This document shows, piece after piece, positions 10,224 to 20,927 of a stretch of DNA of 64,000 nt; within the stretch, counting starts at the first letter, position 1; the number at the start of each line of letters is the position of its first letter. Under the pieces are notes generated by a model. The model saw only the letters and a program-made list of their open reading frames with translations, ran no database searches and was not told the DNA's origin. This DNA comes from Clostridium pasteurianum (lineage in GTDB: Bacteria > Bacillota > Clostridia > Clostridiales > Clostridiaceae), in the NCBI RefSeq assembly GCF_001705235.1, contig NZ_MCGV01000001.1, forward strand, positions 4,406,181 to 4,470,180, given 5' to 3'. The translations under genes were made by a program, and so were the position numbers.

Positions 10224-11282
10224 ATGTCCACTATAATATTAAACTCAGCTTCACTAGCTGGAATAAACGGATTTATGGTATCTGTAGAGATAGATGTTTC
10301 AAAAGGATTTCCAACTTTTAATATAGTAGGATTAGCAGATACTGCAGTAAGAGAATCTAAAGAAAGGGTCAGATCTGCTATTATAAATTCTGGATTTAAA
10401 TTTCCTGTATGTAGAATAACTGTGAATTTAGCTCCAGCAAGTTTAAAAAAAGAAGGCTCATTATTTGATTTGCCTATAGCATTAGGTATACTTCTTGCTA
10501 CAAAACAGGTTATTTTTGATGATAAAAATGATTTTATGCTTATAGGAGAGCTTTCACTAAATGGAAATTTAAAAGGAATACGTGGTGCTTTGCCTGCTAT
10601 TTTAGAAGGAATACATAAAGATTTAATTAATTTCATAATACCTTCCGATAATGTAGAAGAATGTTCAATTATAAAAAATATAAATCTATATCCTTTCTCA
10701 AATTTACTTCAAGTAATAAATTTTATAAAATATAGAGACATACTTCCGTACTGTAAAAATCACAGTAAAAAATCAGATTGCAAATATGACGTGGATTTTT
10801 CAGAGGTTTTAGGTCAGTCAGTTTCCAAAAGGGCACTGGAAATTGCAGCTTCAGGCGGACATAACATAATGCTTTACGGACCTCCTGGTTCAGGTAAAAC
10901 AATGCTTGCAAAACGCTTTCCAACCATATTACCTCCGTTAAGTTATGAGGAAGCTATTGAAGTCACAAAAATATACAGTGCTTCCGGAAATTTAGGAAAT
11001 AAGAATTTAATTCTTAAAAGACCATTTAGGGCTCCACATCATACATGTTCAAAGATATCATTGGTTGGTGGTGGAAATAGACTTATGCCAGGTGAAATTT
11101 CCCTCGCCCACAATGGTGTTCTATTTTTAGATGAATTACTTGAATTTAAAAGAGGTGTAATTGATGTGTTAAGACAGCCTCTAGAGGATAAAATTATAAA
11201 ACTTTCTAGATCTACAGGAAATGTAACTTACCCAGCTAACTTCTTATTTATATCCGCCATTAATCCGTGTCCTTGCGGGTAG
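10224..11282 (+). pseudogene. comM: ComM/YifB Mg-chelatase-like AAA ATPase, truncated at the 3' end
   Basis: ComM is a hexameric helicase that helps branch migration during natural transformation. This copy keeps the N-terminal ChlI-like domain (about 20-165), Walker A GPPGSGKT (219-226) and Walker [10 protein letters not shown] (about 309). It stops at residue 352, directly after the conserved NPCPCG motif, where the family normally continues for about 150 residues. The missing 3' part is nowhere in the window. The stop lies exactly where unrelated sequence begins, so a rearrangement or insertion cut the gene. AAGGAGGT lies 12 bases before the ATG. Function is probably lost. Confidence 0.85.
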
Positions 11283-11352
11283 CAAATTTGACATAAAGAA
11301 AGAAAAAGTTATTTCTAAAAAAATTATAAATATAAATTCCTATGGAACTAAA

Positions 11353-11727
11353 TTGAGAGAATTAAGACTTAAAAATAATATGACGTTAGATAAATTAAGT
11401 AAAAAAATAAATATCTCAGTTGATACATTAATGCATGTAGAAGAAGACAAATTAAATAATCCATATTATTGGAGACTTATTTGTAATTATTTTGGTATCA
11501 ATCATATTAATTACTTAAAGCTATATAATATGAAGGAAAAATGTTCAAAGGAAAAATTACTTAAATTAAAAGCGTATATGGGTGCTAAATCATGGAAAAG
11601 TGTTAGTATAAGTCTAGGATATAGTAAAGACTATATTAGTGAAATATTGAGAAAAAATAAAATTCCTGATACTGTTTACGCTGTTATACAACAAAAGCTA
11701 TCTGAAATCAAGAGGGAAACATTCTAA
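11353..11727 (+). CDS. XRE-like helix-turn-helix protein, start uncertain, possibly 5'-truncated
   Basis: Two HTH-like segments are visible: GTKLRELRLKNNMTLDKLSK near the start and SWKSVSISLGYSKDYISEIL near residue 75. The frame is open upstream through 11281 into comM in another frame. Its protein-like stretch SKFDIKKEKVISKKI starts at the comM break. No ribosome site precedes the TTG at 11353, so the true start was probably removed by the same event that truncated comM. Role unknown. Confidence 0.5.
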   Translation: MRELRLKNNMTLDKLSKKINISVDTLMHVEEDKLNNPYYWRLICNYFGINHINYLKLYNMKEKCSKEKLLKLKAYMGAKSWKSVSISLGYSKDYISEILRKNKIPDTVYAVIQQKLSEIKRETF

Positions 11728-12270
11728 GAGTTCTTTTTAATTTGTAATTAATAATTTTAATTTCGTTATATAAATTTTGATAATGTATAATACTTATTAA
11801 TTCTAAATATCTATATTAATATATTTTTCGCCATTATTCTCCCACTTATGTTATAATTTTATTAAACATAATTATATATGGGTTTGCTATTAAATTTAAA
11901 TAAAAAGCAATTAATTATTGCATCTGAATACTTAGATAAGGAAGAAGAAAATATCATCTTTTACACAAACCATGGATTTCTTTATAAAATTTGCATTAAA
12001 ATATTGACTTACACAGTCTATAATCAATTTACTTATGATAAAGCCCCCCACAATACTATAGATCTTTTAAATTTATTTATATCCTCTTGAACGGCAGTAT
12101 CAACAATATATTTGAGTAATGATGATGCCGTTAAAAATAGTAATTTATTTTTTAATAAATATTTTCTAAGCATAATAACTCCAATATTATTTAATATATC
12201 TTTAAACCTCATACGTATTCTGCTCATCTATAAGTTTCATGCTTTATAGTTTTCATACATAGCAATATTT
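11728..12270. other. 543-bp gap with decayed sequence
   Basis: No intact gene. A minus-strand stretch at about 12050-12190 reads LRKYLLKNKLLFL followed by IVDTAVQEDINKF, which resembles the first membrane helix and nearby loop of an ABC exporter with part of the membrane domain missing. It is too short to name firmly. The rest is featureless A/T-rich DNA. Confidence 0.3.
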
Positions 12271-12882
12271 TTATTTATCTTTAAGTTCTTTTTCATATAT
12301 TTCTTTTATCATATCGGGGAAGTAATGTCCGCATCTTGCTAATTCCCCCATTACTCGGTTTATACCATACTCAAATGTAAACCAATTATCTTTGGTTATT
12401 CCTCGAGTGTCAACAGGACAAATATAAAATTGAGTATTAGGATAAACCCAACTATATGTCATTAGCACACGACGTGCATGATATGACTGACAACATACGA
12501 TAGCCTTTTTTAAATTTATATTTGAGCTCTCAACTAATTCTTTTGATTTATACGCATTTTCATAGGTATTTTGAGAAGATTTTTCTTTAATAACAATTTC
12601 TTTTGGCACGTTATTTTTGTATAATACTTCACAAAAAAAATCGCATTCAGTTTCATAATCTCTCTCATAGGAAGTGTCTTTAGTTTTATCTGATGGAAAA
12701 TATCCTAGTTTTGAACTATATTTCCCTGATGGTATTATATAATTTGAATATCCTTTATTCCAAAGTTCAGCAGCCTTCTCAGCTGGATCAGCCAAGGATG
12801 TTCCAGGTATAAAAATCGCATCGACTTTATGTGGTTCATCTTCAACAAATATAAAATTTGTTATATCATCAATAACTTTCAT
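12271..12882 (-). CDS. YdcF/SanA-like DUF218 family protein
   Basis: Rossmann-like fold with AIFIPGTSLADPAEKAAELW near the start, IIPSGKYSS near residue 48, SSQNTYENAYKSKELV near 101 and VCCQSYHARRVLMTY near 130, in the order of the DUF218 family. Relatives are linked to envelope metabolism or bind S-adenosylmethionine, but the reaction is unknown. There is no signal peptide or membrane segment, so it is the short cytosolic form. The ATG at 12882 has AGGAG 8 bases upstream and gives 203 residues. Confidence 0.75.
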   Translation of the reverse strand: MKVIDDITNFIFVEDEPHKVDAIFIPGTSLADPAEKAAELWNKGYSNYIIPSGKYSSKLGYFPSDKTKDTSYERDYETECDFFCEVLYKNNVPKEIVIKEKSSQNTYENAYKSKELVESSNINLKKAIVCCQSYHARRVLMTYSWVYPNTQFYICPVDTRGITKDNWFTFEYGINRVMGELARCGHYFPDMIKEIYEKELKDK

Positions 12883-13086
12883 CAGCTCATCTCCTAACAA
12901 TATCTTATTTAATCATCTTTCATACATAGTAAACTAAGCCCAAGTATTGTTTTATAGCGTTATTATCAAAGTTTATCTATATTGTAATATAATATTTAGA
13001 TATTTTTTCTATTATATCATATACCTGGTTTAAATAATAATTTGCAGTTGATAATTTTTCATTTCTACTTAATTAAGAACTTAATA

Positions 13087-13467
13087 TTATATCTTCAAAA
13101 CTTTTTTTACAATATAAGATATATCACATATGTCAGAACGACTTGGCCACTCTTTCTTACCAAGAGATGAAAGTAATTCCGATGCTATATATAACTTACA
13201 ATTTCTTTTCTTACACTTGTCTAAAACTAAATCTTGATAATATAAAAGTCTTGATATTCCTATATTCAAAACTAAGCATCCTCTTGCAAGCATTAGAGAA
13301 TCACTATGTTCTATAATTTCATCTGAATTGTCAATACCTTTCATAGTTTCAATCTTAGACATAATGCTAGGTGAGTAATCCAATACTTCTTCAAGTTTGT
13401 CTTTAATTAAAATAATATCATCTTTTCCTTCAGTATATGATAATGCAATAATGTTGGCGAAAGTCCT
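13087..13467 (-). pseudogene. Fragment of a pyruvate-kinase-like protein
   Basis: The minus-strand frame reads ANIIALSYTEGKDDI, then SIMSKIETMKGIDNSDEII, SLMLARG and KKRNCKLYIASELLSS, ending SRSDICDI. This parallels the pyruvate kinase barrel segments FIALSFVRSAxDI, KIENxEGxxNxDEII, IMVARGD and CNxAGKPVITATQML. The N-terminal barrel, the start codon and the C-terminal domain are missing, and the ARGD acid is lost (ARGC). It lies among other broken genes. Confidence 0.6.
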
Positions 13468-13500
13468 ATATATACATATAATTGAAAAACAAAATAAATA

Positions 13501-13541
13501 AAAGCCACATACTCTCCTTAAATTGAGAATATGCGACTTTA
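13501..13541. terminator. Bidirectional terminator-like hairpin
   Basis: AAAGCCACATACTCTCC (13501-13517) pairs with GAGAATATGCGACTTT (13525-13540) with few mismatches. T-rich runs lie on both sides. No intact gene ends directly at it now. Confidence 0.5.
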
Positions 13542-13676
13542 TCCTTTTATTTGTTAAATTTTGTAATATAGTACACTTATTTAAACATGGTTAAACTACA
13601 ATCAGAAATTTTATTTTATGCTTCATATCTGTTATAACACATCTGTTTGATAAGTTTTCATCAGTGCTATCACTTA

Positions 13677-13882
13677 CCAATGCTCTTTAGGGGAATCAAT
13701 ATCCAAAGCGTTATTACGAAGATGTTCAAGCCAAGGTTCAAGATGGGATTAATCGAATCAGGCATGTTAGGAATATTAATTTTAACAGTACTATTTTTAA
13801 ATTGTTCTTTCAGCTATCGAAACCACTCTGCTTGGTTAGAAGACATATAACCATGGATAACATAAATGTTATTACCTTTCAT
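13677..13882 (-). pseudogene. Remnant of an RBBP9/YdeN-like serine hydrolase
   Basis: From an ATG at 13882 the frame reads MKGNNIYVIHGYMSSNQAEW. It then hits a TAG at 13814-13816 and continues with KEQFKNSTVKINIPNMPDS. After a frameshift near 13740 it goes on with PWLEHLRNNALDIDSPKEHW. This is the N-terminal third of the small alpha/beta hydrolases of the RBBP9/YdeN type (IHGY, PxMP and WLxxL patterns). The catalytic part is gone. Confidence 0.55.
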
Positions 13883-13998
13883 ATTATCATTTCTCATAAT
13901 TATATAAATAATAAGTAAATTATATCATTTATATAATTACAATTACCTATTTCTTGCCTTAGCTTGGTCTTTGTTGGAAATGTTGACATTATCCCTAG

Positions 13999-14979
13999 TT
14001 AATAAATTATTTCATTTAATATTTCATTTTTAACTTTTTTTATATCAGGTACATAGCTCTTAATAAGTTTAATTTTACCCTTTATAATATATTTTCCAAG
14101 TGAAGCAGGTATTAAAATACTTTCGCCCAAACTTATTTTTTCAGTTCCATTATCATAAACTATTTCTCCGTTCCCATCAACACAAGTGAATATATAAAAT
14201 CTCTCATTATCACTTTTTTCAGTAAATTCATTACAAACATCGTAAAGCTCAAGTGAAAAATCTTTTCCAAGGCAAAGGTGCGTTTTCTCATAACCTTCAT
14301 AAGTAAGTTTTATTCCATTGCTTTTTTTAGCTTTTATATTTAAATCTATAACATCAAGAGCCTTTTTTATGTGAAGTTCTCTTCCCCTATTATAATCATA
14401 TACTCTATAAGTTGTATCACTGTTTTGCTGTATTTCAGCTATTATCAGGCCTCCAGTCATAGTATGTATCATGCCGCTTTTTATGAGATAAACATCTCCT
14501 TTTTTAACAGGTATCTTATTCATATATCTTTCCAATTCACTGCTTTTTATTGCTTCTTTAAATAGTTCTTTAGTACAATTACCTTTAGTTCCAACTATAA
14601 GTGCAGCTTCTTCTTCAGCATCAACTACATACCAAACTTCTGTTTTTCCCATATCATTTTCTACATTTCTGGCATAATTATCATTTGGATGTACTTGAAC
14701 AGACAATTCTGATGTAGTATTTAAAAGCTTTACAAGTAATGGAAACCAAAATTTATCTATCTTTGTACCGACAATTTCATTTCTCTTTTCTTTTATTAGA
14801 TCGTCTAACCTTTTTCCTTTAAATTTTCCATTAGAAACTATACTTGTTTCATCTTTATGACATGCAACATCCCAGCTTTCACCTATATTACCTTCTGGTA
14901 AATCATTTCTAAATTTTTCTAAACTTCTTCCTCCCCAAACCTTTTTATAATATAAATGTTCAAATTTTAATGGATACAT
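13999..14979 (-). CDS. manA: Mannose-6-phosphate isomerase, class I (first copy)
   Basis: Interconverts mannose 6-phosphate and fructose 6-phosphate with a bound metal. Cupin motifs include SVQVHPNDNYA near residue 94 (metal ligands Gln, His), GKTEVWYV near 110 and SGMIHTMTGG near 167, plus YRVYDYNRGRELH near 190. The short 326-residue form is typical of Firmicutes. I start at the ATG at 14979 by alignment with the second copy at 27478-28458, to which it is very similar over its whole length. It stands alone here rather than in an operon. Confidence 0.92.
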   Translation of the reverse strand: MYPLKFEHLYYKKVWGGRSLEKFRNDLPEGNIGESWDVACHKDETSIVSNGKFKGKRLDDLIKEKRNEIVGTKIDKFWFPLLVKLLNTTSELSVQVHPNDNYARNVENDMGKTEVWYVVDAEEEAALIVGTKGNCTKELFKEAIKSSELERYMNKIPVKKGDVYLIKSGMIHTMTGGLIIAEIQQNSDTTYRVYDYNRGRELHIKKALDVIDLNIKAKKSNGIKLTYEGYEKTHLCLGKDFSLELYDVCNEFTEKSDNERFYIFTCVDGNGEIVYDNGTEKISLGESILIPASLGKYIIKGKIKLIKSYVPDIKKVKNEILNEIIY

Positions 14980-15132
14980 AAGCATCTCGCTGCATAAACA
15001 TTATCATGATTTGTAATGTTCTTATCAGCTACCTCCTTTCTTTTATAAAAAAGATATACAAAATAATTATTTGTTTTAATTTTGACATAAAAATTTATAC
15101 ATATGTTATTAATCTCATATACATTCACCAGC

Positions 15133-15315
15133 CTAATTTATATAGCATATTTTTATAATATTCAAAATGGCGTTTACGGCATCAAACAAATACCCTGTAT
15201 TTGTAGATATTATGCTGTTTATTTTGTTATCATGCATGGTAAACTTAACCTTGCAATTTCTCTCATCACATAATTTAAATCTCTTTATAATTTCACCTGA
15301 CACATTACCACTTGT
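15133..15315 (-). pseudogene. Possible HypF C-terminal fragment
   Basis: A 60-codon minus-strand frame without a start reads KINSIISTNTGYLFDAVNAI and then ICYIN. This resembles the HypF motif SSMGRLFDAVAALLG, which precedes the YEGQAA motif. HypF matures NiFe hydrogenase. Only this scrap is present, so it is a remnant at best. Confidence 0.35.
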
Positions 15316-15507
15316 TCATGATAAGCCAATATGGCATAACTATATCATCATATGTAAATAAAGGTGTTTTTACACGTATTTCAGTTTGACCTTTATATAT
15401 GTTTGCTTATATTTATTGATAACACATCTTTAAGCCTCGAATAATTAGTTTTTGAAAACTATAATTGTTGTACCCATATGGATTGTTTTTTAAAATAGCT
15501 AATAAAG

Positions 15508-15563
15508 AGTGGAATGTTTAAAAATTAGTTTAACGTATAAAAACTATTTTTTTAACATTCCAC
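15508..15563. terminator. Hairpin after the first PTS operon
   Basis: AGTGGAATGTTTAAAAA (15508-15524) pairs with TTTTTTAACATTCCACT (to 15563) around a 23-base loop. It lies 27 bases past the last gene of the IIA-to-membrane-protein operon. Confidence 0.6.
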
Positions 15564-15589
15564 TATTTTTTGCTGATTTTTCAATATAG

Positions 15590-16084
15590 CTAAATGGACT
15601 TATTATTTTTTTGAAGATGCCTTACATCAGGAATATTCTCTTTAGTAGCCATTAAATAGTAACTAAGTACTAGCATAATGACAAATGGTCCAAAAAGTCT
15701 ATTAAACAAAGAACAAATAAGCAAAGAATGTGCAATATAATTAAATGTAACTTTAAAGCTCAACTTATTAGATTTTCTAATGAATGCTGCAACTTTAAAT
15801 ATAAAGCTTATTATAAGTGTAACTAGCATTATATCTAGAAACATAGTAGAAGCAGTAATCAAAGCATTTTTGAAAGTAAATCCCATTAGATACACTTTAA
15901 ATTCTGAAAATTTGCCTGTAAATATCGAGATTAGAAGCTGTGATACTATTAAAAATAGCATGCTTATTATCACTGTAATGCCCTGAAATAAAATTATCCT
16001 AAAAATTGATTCATTTTTTAGTTCATTATATTTATGTGGTTTAAATAAGCTGATTTTTATTTCATCAATTATACTTATATTCAT
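15590..16084 (-). CDS. Integral membrane protein of unknown function, last gene of PTS operon 1
   Basis: 164 residues with about four membrane segments (roughly 27-55, 67-100, 112-125 and 128-147) and a charged N-terminal helix containing SLFKPHKYNELKN. The layout is like Yip1- or DUF1189-type proteins but I cannot assign a family. It follows the GH1 gene after 38 bases, so it is co-transcribed with a beta-glucoside PTS. The second PTS operon carries an RDD membrane protein in a comparable position. Confidence 0.6.
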   Translation of the reverse strand: MNISIIDEIKISLFKPHKYNELKNESIFRIILFQGITVIISMLFLIVSQLLISIFTGKFSEFKVYLMGFTFKNALITASTMFLDIMLVTLIISFIFKVAAFIRKSNKLSFKVTFNYIAHSLLICSLFNRLFGPFVIMLVLSYYLMATKENIPDVRHLQKNNKSI

Positions 16085-16122
16085 AGCATCATTTATCCTT
16101 TCATTAATTACATAGAATATTC

Positions 16123-17508
<1,386 letters not shown>

Positions 17509-17600
17509 TTAATATTGAAAAATTTATTTAACTTATATTTAAATGTTAAAAATAGTTTTTGGAAACAATCAATTATGTTTCCAAAAACTTAAAATTCATT

Positions 17601-18935
17601 TTACTCAGCTTCTGCAGGAACAGATTGTTCTTCTTTATAATAAGATTTATCTACCACTTTTAAGAATGGTAAGTATATTAAAGTTGAAATTAGTAATTCA
17701 ACTATTTGTAGAATTGCTCCTCTTACACCGCAGACTAAGAATCCTCCGATTACTGGTGGTGTCGTCCAAGGTATCAAAACACCTGAAAGTCTAGGAACTA
17801 ATCCAGTGGCCATTGAAAAATAAGCTACTGTAGTAAGAACCAAAGGTACAATTATAAATGGTATAGCCATAATAGGGTTTAATACTATTGGAAGTCCGAA
17901 AGTAATAGGTTCATTAATATTAAATATACCAGGTATTATTGCAAGTTTTCCGATTTTTTTACATTGCTCTGATTTACAAAGGAATATCATTGATAAACAT
18001 AATCCAAGTGTGGCTCCAGATCCACCTAATTGTATAAATAAATCTTGGTATGACTGAATTACTATATGGGGTAAAGCTTTACCTGCCTGATAAGCTGCAA
18101 GATTTTCTGCCTGCAAAGAATACCAAAGTGGTTGTGTAACAGCACCAACAACATTTGAACCATGAATACCAAATATCCAAAATAATTGCATGAAAAAGTT
18201 TGCAATAACTGATGCAGGATAAGTAGCACCAAGTGAAGTAAGTGGCTGCTGTAAGATTTTAAATATAAACATATGAACAGTACTGTACGGAGTATATGTG
18301 AATAACAATCTTATTATGTTGAAAGCATACATTGCAAAGAATGCAGGTATTAAAGCTGAAAATGCTTTTGAAACCGAAGGTGGAACACCAGCTGGCATTT
18401 TAATTACCCATCCACGATGAATAATTTGTCTAACAATTTCAGTTACAATTATAGCTGTAAACATTCCAACAAATAATCCTTTAGAGCCAAGCCAATCTGT
18501 AGGAATTATACTTGATATAAAAAAGTTGCTCTTAGTTCCTTTTGGTGTATAATTCATCCAGAAAGGTGTAACTATAAAAAAGCATACTAATGCAGTTACT
18601 CCGGTACTTACTGGTTCAATATCATAGTATTTTGAAAGACTAACCGCTATACCCATAACAACGAATATAGTCATAAGTGCCATACTACAGTTATAAGGAA
18701 TATTGAAAAAGTCATCCCAACCAGTTCCAAATATACCTTTCATGAAGTCTCCATATCCTGTTATAGGAAAATTAGCAAATAATAATGACATTGCTCCTAT
18801 TATAAGAAGTGGCATTGCAAGCATGAAACCATCACGTATTGCTAGAAGGTATCTGTTCTCCGATATTTTTCCTGCAATTGGCATAAGTGCTTCTTCCAAT
18901 TTGGACATAAATTTGCTTTCTTTTTGTTCACTCAT
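17601..18935 (-). CDS. PTS lactose/cellobiose-family transporter subunit IIC
   Basis: Membrane channel of a cellobiose/diacetylchitobiose-type PTS. 444 residues with about ten membrane segments. It shows IPGIFNINEPITFGLPIVLN near residue 335, the family substrate-site signature, and IFGIHGSNVVG near 247. The opening PIAGKISENRYLLAIRDGFM matches CelB/LicC. It follows the IIB gene by 26 bases. Confidence 0.92.
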   Translation of the reverse strand: MSEQKESKFMSKLEEALMPIAGKISENRYLLAIRDGFMLAMPLLIIGAMSLLFANFPITGYGDFMKGIFGTGWDDFFNIPYNCSMALMTIFVVMGIAVSLSKYYDIEPVSTGVTALVCFFIVTPFWMNYTPKGTKSNFFISSIIPTDWLGSKGLFVGMFTAIIVTEIVRQIIHRGWVIKMPAGVPPSVSKAFSALIPAFFAMYAFNIIRLLFTYTPYSTVHMFIFKILQQPLTSLGATYPASVIANFFMQLFWIFGIHGSNVVGAVTQPLWYSLQAENLAAYQAGKALPHIVIQSYQDLFIQLGGSGATLGLCLSMIFLCKSEQCKKIGKLAIIPGIFNINEPITFGLPIVLNPIMAIPFIIVPLVLTTVAYFSMATGLVPRLSGVLIPWTTPPVIGGFLVCGVRGAILQIVELLISTLIYLPFLKVVDKSYYKEEQSVPAEAE

Positions 18936-18961
18936 GATTTTCCCCCTATTTCTATATTATT

Positions 18962-19273
18962 TTATTTATTATTAGCAAGCTTTAAAGCTTGATCTAATAC
19001 TTTAGCACCGTCCATCATTCCATAACTTGCTGGACTTATAACTTCTACTGGTATCCCCTTAGGTTCACATACTTTTTTAGCTTTATTAAGAGCATATCTT
19101 ACCTGTGGTCCTAAAAGTACAACATTTACTCCCTCTAATCTTTTTGCCATTTCAGCTTCTGGAAAGGCTTCTATATCTACTTCAATCTCATTTTTTTTTG
19201 CTGACTCCTGCATCTTAGTAACAAGCATACTTGTTGACATTCCTGCTGCACAAAATAATCTAATAGTAACCAT
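18962..19273 (-). CDS. PTS lactose/cellobiose-family subunit IIB
   Basis: Cytosolic phosphocarrier. The phosphorylated Cys lies in LFCAAGMSTSMLVTKM at residues 6-21, the standard P-loop. 103 residues, normal length. GGAGGAAG precedes the ATG. It sits between IIA and IIC. Confidence 0.93.
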   Translation of the reverse strand: MVTIRLFCAAGMSTSMLVTKMQESAKKNEIEVDIEAFPEAEMAKRLEGVNVVLLGPQVRYALNKAKKVCEPKGIPVEVISPASYGMMDGAKVLDQALKLANNK

Positions 19274-19330
19274 AATAACTTCCTCCTCTTTCTTATATTA
19301 AATATCATTTTTTAATACTTTATGGATAAA

Positions 19331-19654
19331 TTACTTATTCATCAATGAATTAACTAATTTTCTTAATTCAATGATTTCGCAGATCATATTTTTCTCTGAT
19401 ATCGTTGTCATTAAATGATCCTGCGAATGCACAAATAATACTGATACTTTTAACTTTTCACCACTTGCTTCTTTTTGAAGCATTGATGTCTGAACATCAT
19501 GAGCCTTACCTATAGCTTCATTTGCCTTGTCTATAAGACTGCCTATTTCATCATATTTTCCTTCTTTGGCATTCTCAAGAGCTTCATACATATATCCTCT
19601 TGCGTCGCCAGAATAAATTATTATATTCATTACGGTCTGTTCTAAATCCATCAT
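19331..19654 (-). CDS. PTS lactose/cellobiose-family subunit IIA
   Basis: Takes phosphate from HPr. Trimeric helical protein of 107 residues; the active-site His is in FVHSQDHLMT near residue 80. GGAGG precedes two adjacent ATG codons; the first is used here. It is the first gene of the operon IIA-IIB-IIC-GH1-membrane protein and lies behind a promoter with a GntR-type operator. Confidence 0.93.
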   Translation of the reverse strand: MMDLEQTVMNIIIYSGDARGYMYEALENAKEGKYDEIGSLIDKANEAIGKAHDVQTSMLQKEASGEKLKVSVLFVHSQDHLMTTISEKNMICEIIELRKLVNSLMNK

Positions 19655-19720
19655 TTATACCTCCATTTTGAAATATTATCTTGTAACTATTTATATAGCA
19701 AGTACCAGTTTTATTCTTCT

Positions 19721-19766
19721 TTATTATATTAACACGCTTTTTTAAAAAAGTAAACCGGTTTTTTAA
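19721..19766 (-). promoter_or_regulatory. Promoter and operator block of PTS operon 1
   Basis: On the minus strand the palindrome AAACCGGTTT (19752-19761) is followed 15 bases later by CGTGTT and then TATAAT (19723-19728). The same arrangement, with the same 15-base distance, precedes the neighbouring GntR gene at 21802-21846. This is the likely binding site of that regulator. Confidence 0.65.
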
Positions 19767-19862
19767 AAAAGTAGTCATGTTTTATATTATGTAATGTATG
19801 ACTTTAGCTTATTAACCTTAACTTGTCATACTACTAAATTTATTAACATTATACAAATGAAA

Positions 19863-19905
19863 AAACTCTAGTATCCTATAAATTATTTATAGGATACTAG
19901 AGTTT
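19863..19905 (-). terminator. Perfect 19-bp hairpin, terminator
   Basis: AAACTCTAGTATCCTATAA pairs perfectly with its complement around a 5-base loop, with six T after it on the minus strand. It terminates transcripts coming from the GntR and ROK region. Confidence 0.85.
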
Positions 19906-20035
19906 AATGAAAATTTTAAAAAACAATATGACTAAAGTATTTCCCCTTTACCTTATATACCTTTTACTTGATGAGATTTCAACTACTTCACCATATAAAA
20001 AAATTTTACTAAATGTCATATTATCTTCTCTTAAA

Positions 20036-20795
20036 CTACTCATTCAAAAAATTATAAACAGCTCCAATTAAGTTGGCATTGTTTTCAGATTTACATTTTT
20101 TTATGCATGATTTTATCTTAGCAATTTAATTTTAAATTTTTTAATATTATATCTATATTATCTATTAAATCTTTTCTATCACTCGCAGCTCCGCCTATTA
20201 TAATCATTTCTGGATTATATGTATATTGTTATAGCTTTTGCTACATTATCATACATGGCTTCAATTTCTTTTTTACCCTTTTTATCTCCATTTTCCATGA
20301 GAGTAACTGCCATTTCACCATTGAACTTATCTTCTGATATATTTTTTTGCTTTAGCAACTGCCATTTCCAATGTGATGCCGCTTTACTTAAAGTATTATA
20401 ATCATCTAATGAAGTTATAGTTCCATTCCCCACAATGAAGATTTACTCCCTTCTATACTTCTACTAATGCAGCACAGTTAGTGTCACATATCTTTTTTTA
20501 TATTAAAACCATGTATGTATGGAATTGCACTAAATCCACCTACTATTCCAGTATCATTATCAACAGCTCCAGAAAACCTTATTCCAACACCAACAATATC
20601 ATATTTTTCTTGAAACATTAACTTAATATCATTTAATTTATTTATAAAAATTTCAATATCCTCCTTAGAGCTTTTAAGTTTCCCATTTGCCAGAATATTT
20701 CCATTTTCATTAATTATGCCATATTTTATACTAGCTCCACCTAAATCAAATCCCAATACACTTATAATTACATTTCCTTGTATAATAAAATCCAT
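20036..20795 (-). pseudogene. ROK-family sugar kinase, frameshifted
   Basis: The N-terminus SVLGFDLGGASIKYGIINE is the ROK ATP-binding motif. The frame breaks near 20484. The middle resumes as MAVTLMENGDKKGKKEIE (20215-20433). The end resumes as NPEMIIIGGAASDRKDLID near 20205, and NANLIGAVYNFLNE closes at 20036 after one more shift. The zinc-binding Cys cluster of the family is not readable. It may once have been a beta-glucoside or glucose kinase serving the adjacent PTS genes. Confidence 0.8.
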
Positions 20796-20927
20796 ACTAA
20801 AGTTATATAACTTACTACACATATATACAGAGCTATTGTTTAATGTCAATTTCTCAGTTTACATAAATCTTTAAATAATTCCTTTATTTTTCAAATCATT
20901 AACATTACTATTAAATTATTTAATTTT

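Noticed and set aside
11878-12090. 70-codon plus-strand open frame
   Set aside because: No ribosome site, no recognisable motif, and it overlaps a decayed minus-strand stretch. Taken as chance.
13647-13850. 67-codon plus-strand open frame
   Set aside because: It is the complement of the serine-hydrolase remnant on the minus strand.
15167-15361. 64-codon plus-strand open frame
   Set aside because: It lies opposite the HypF-like remnant, has no ribosome site and looks like a shadow.
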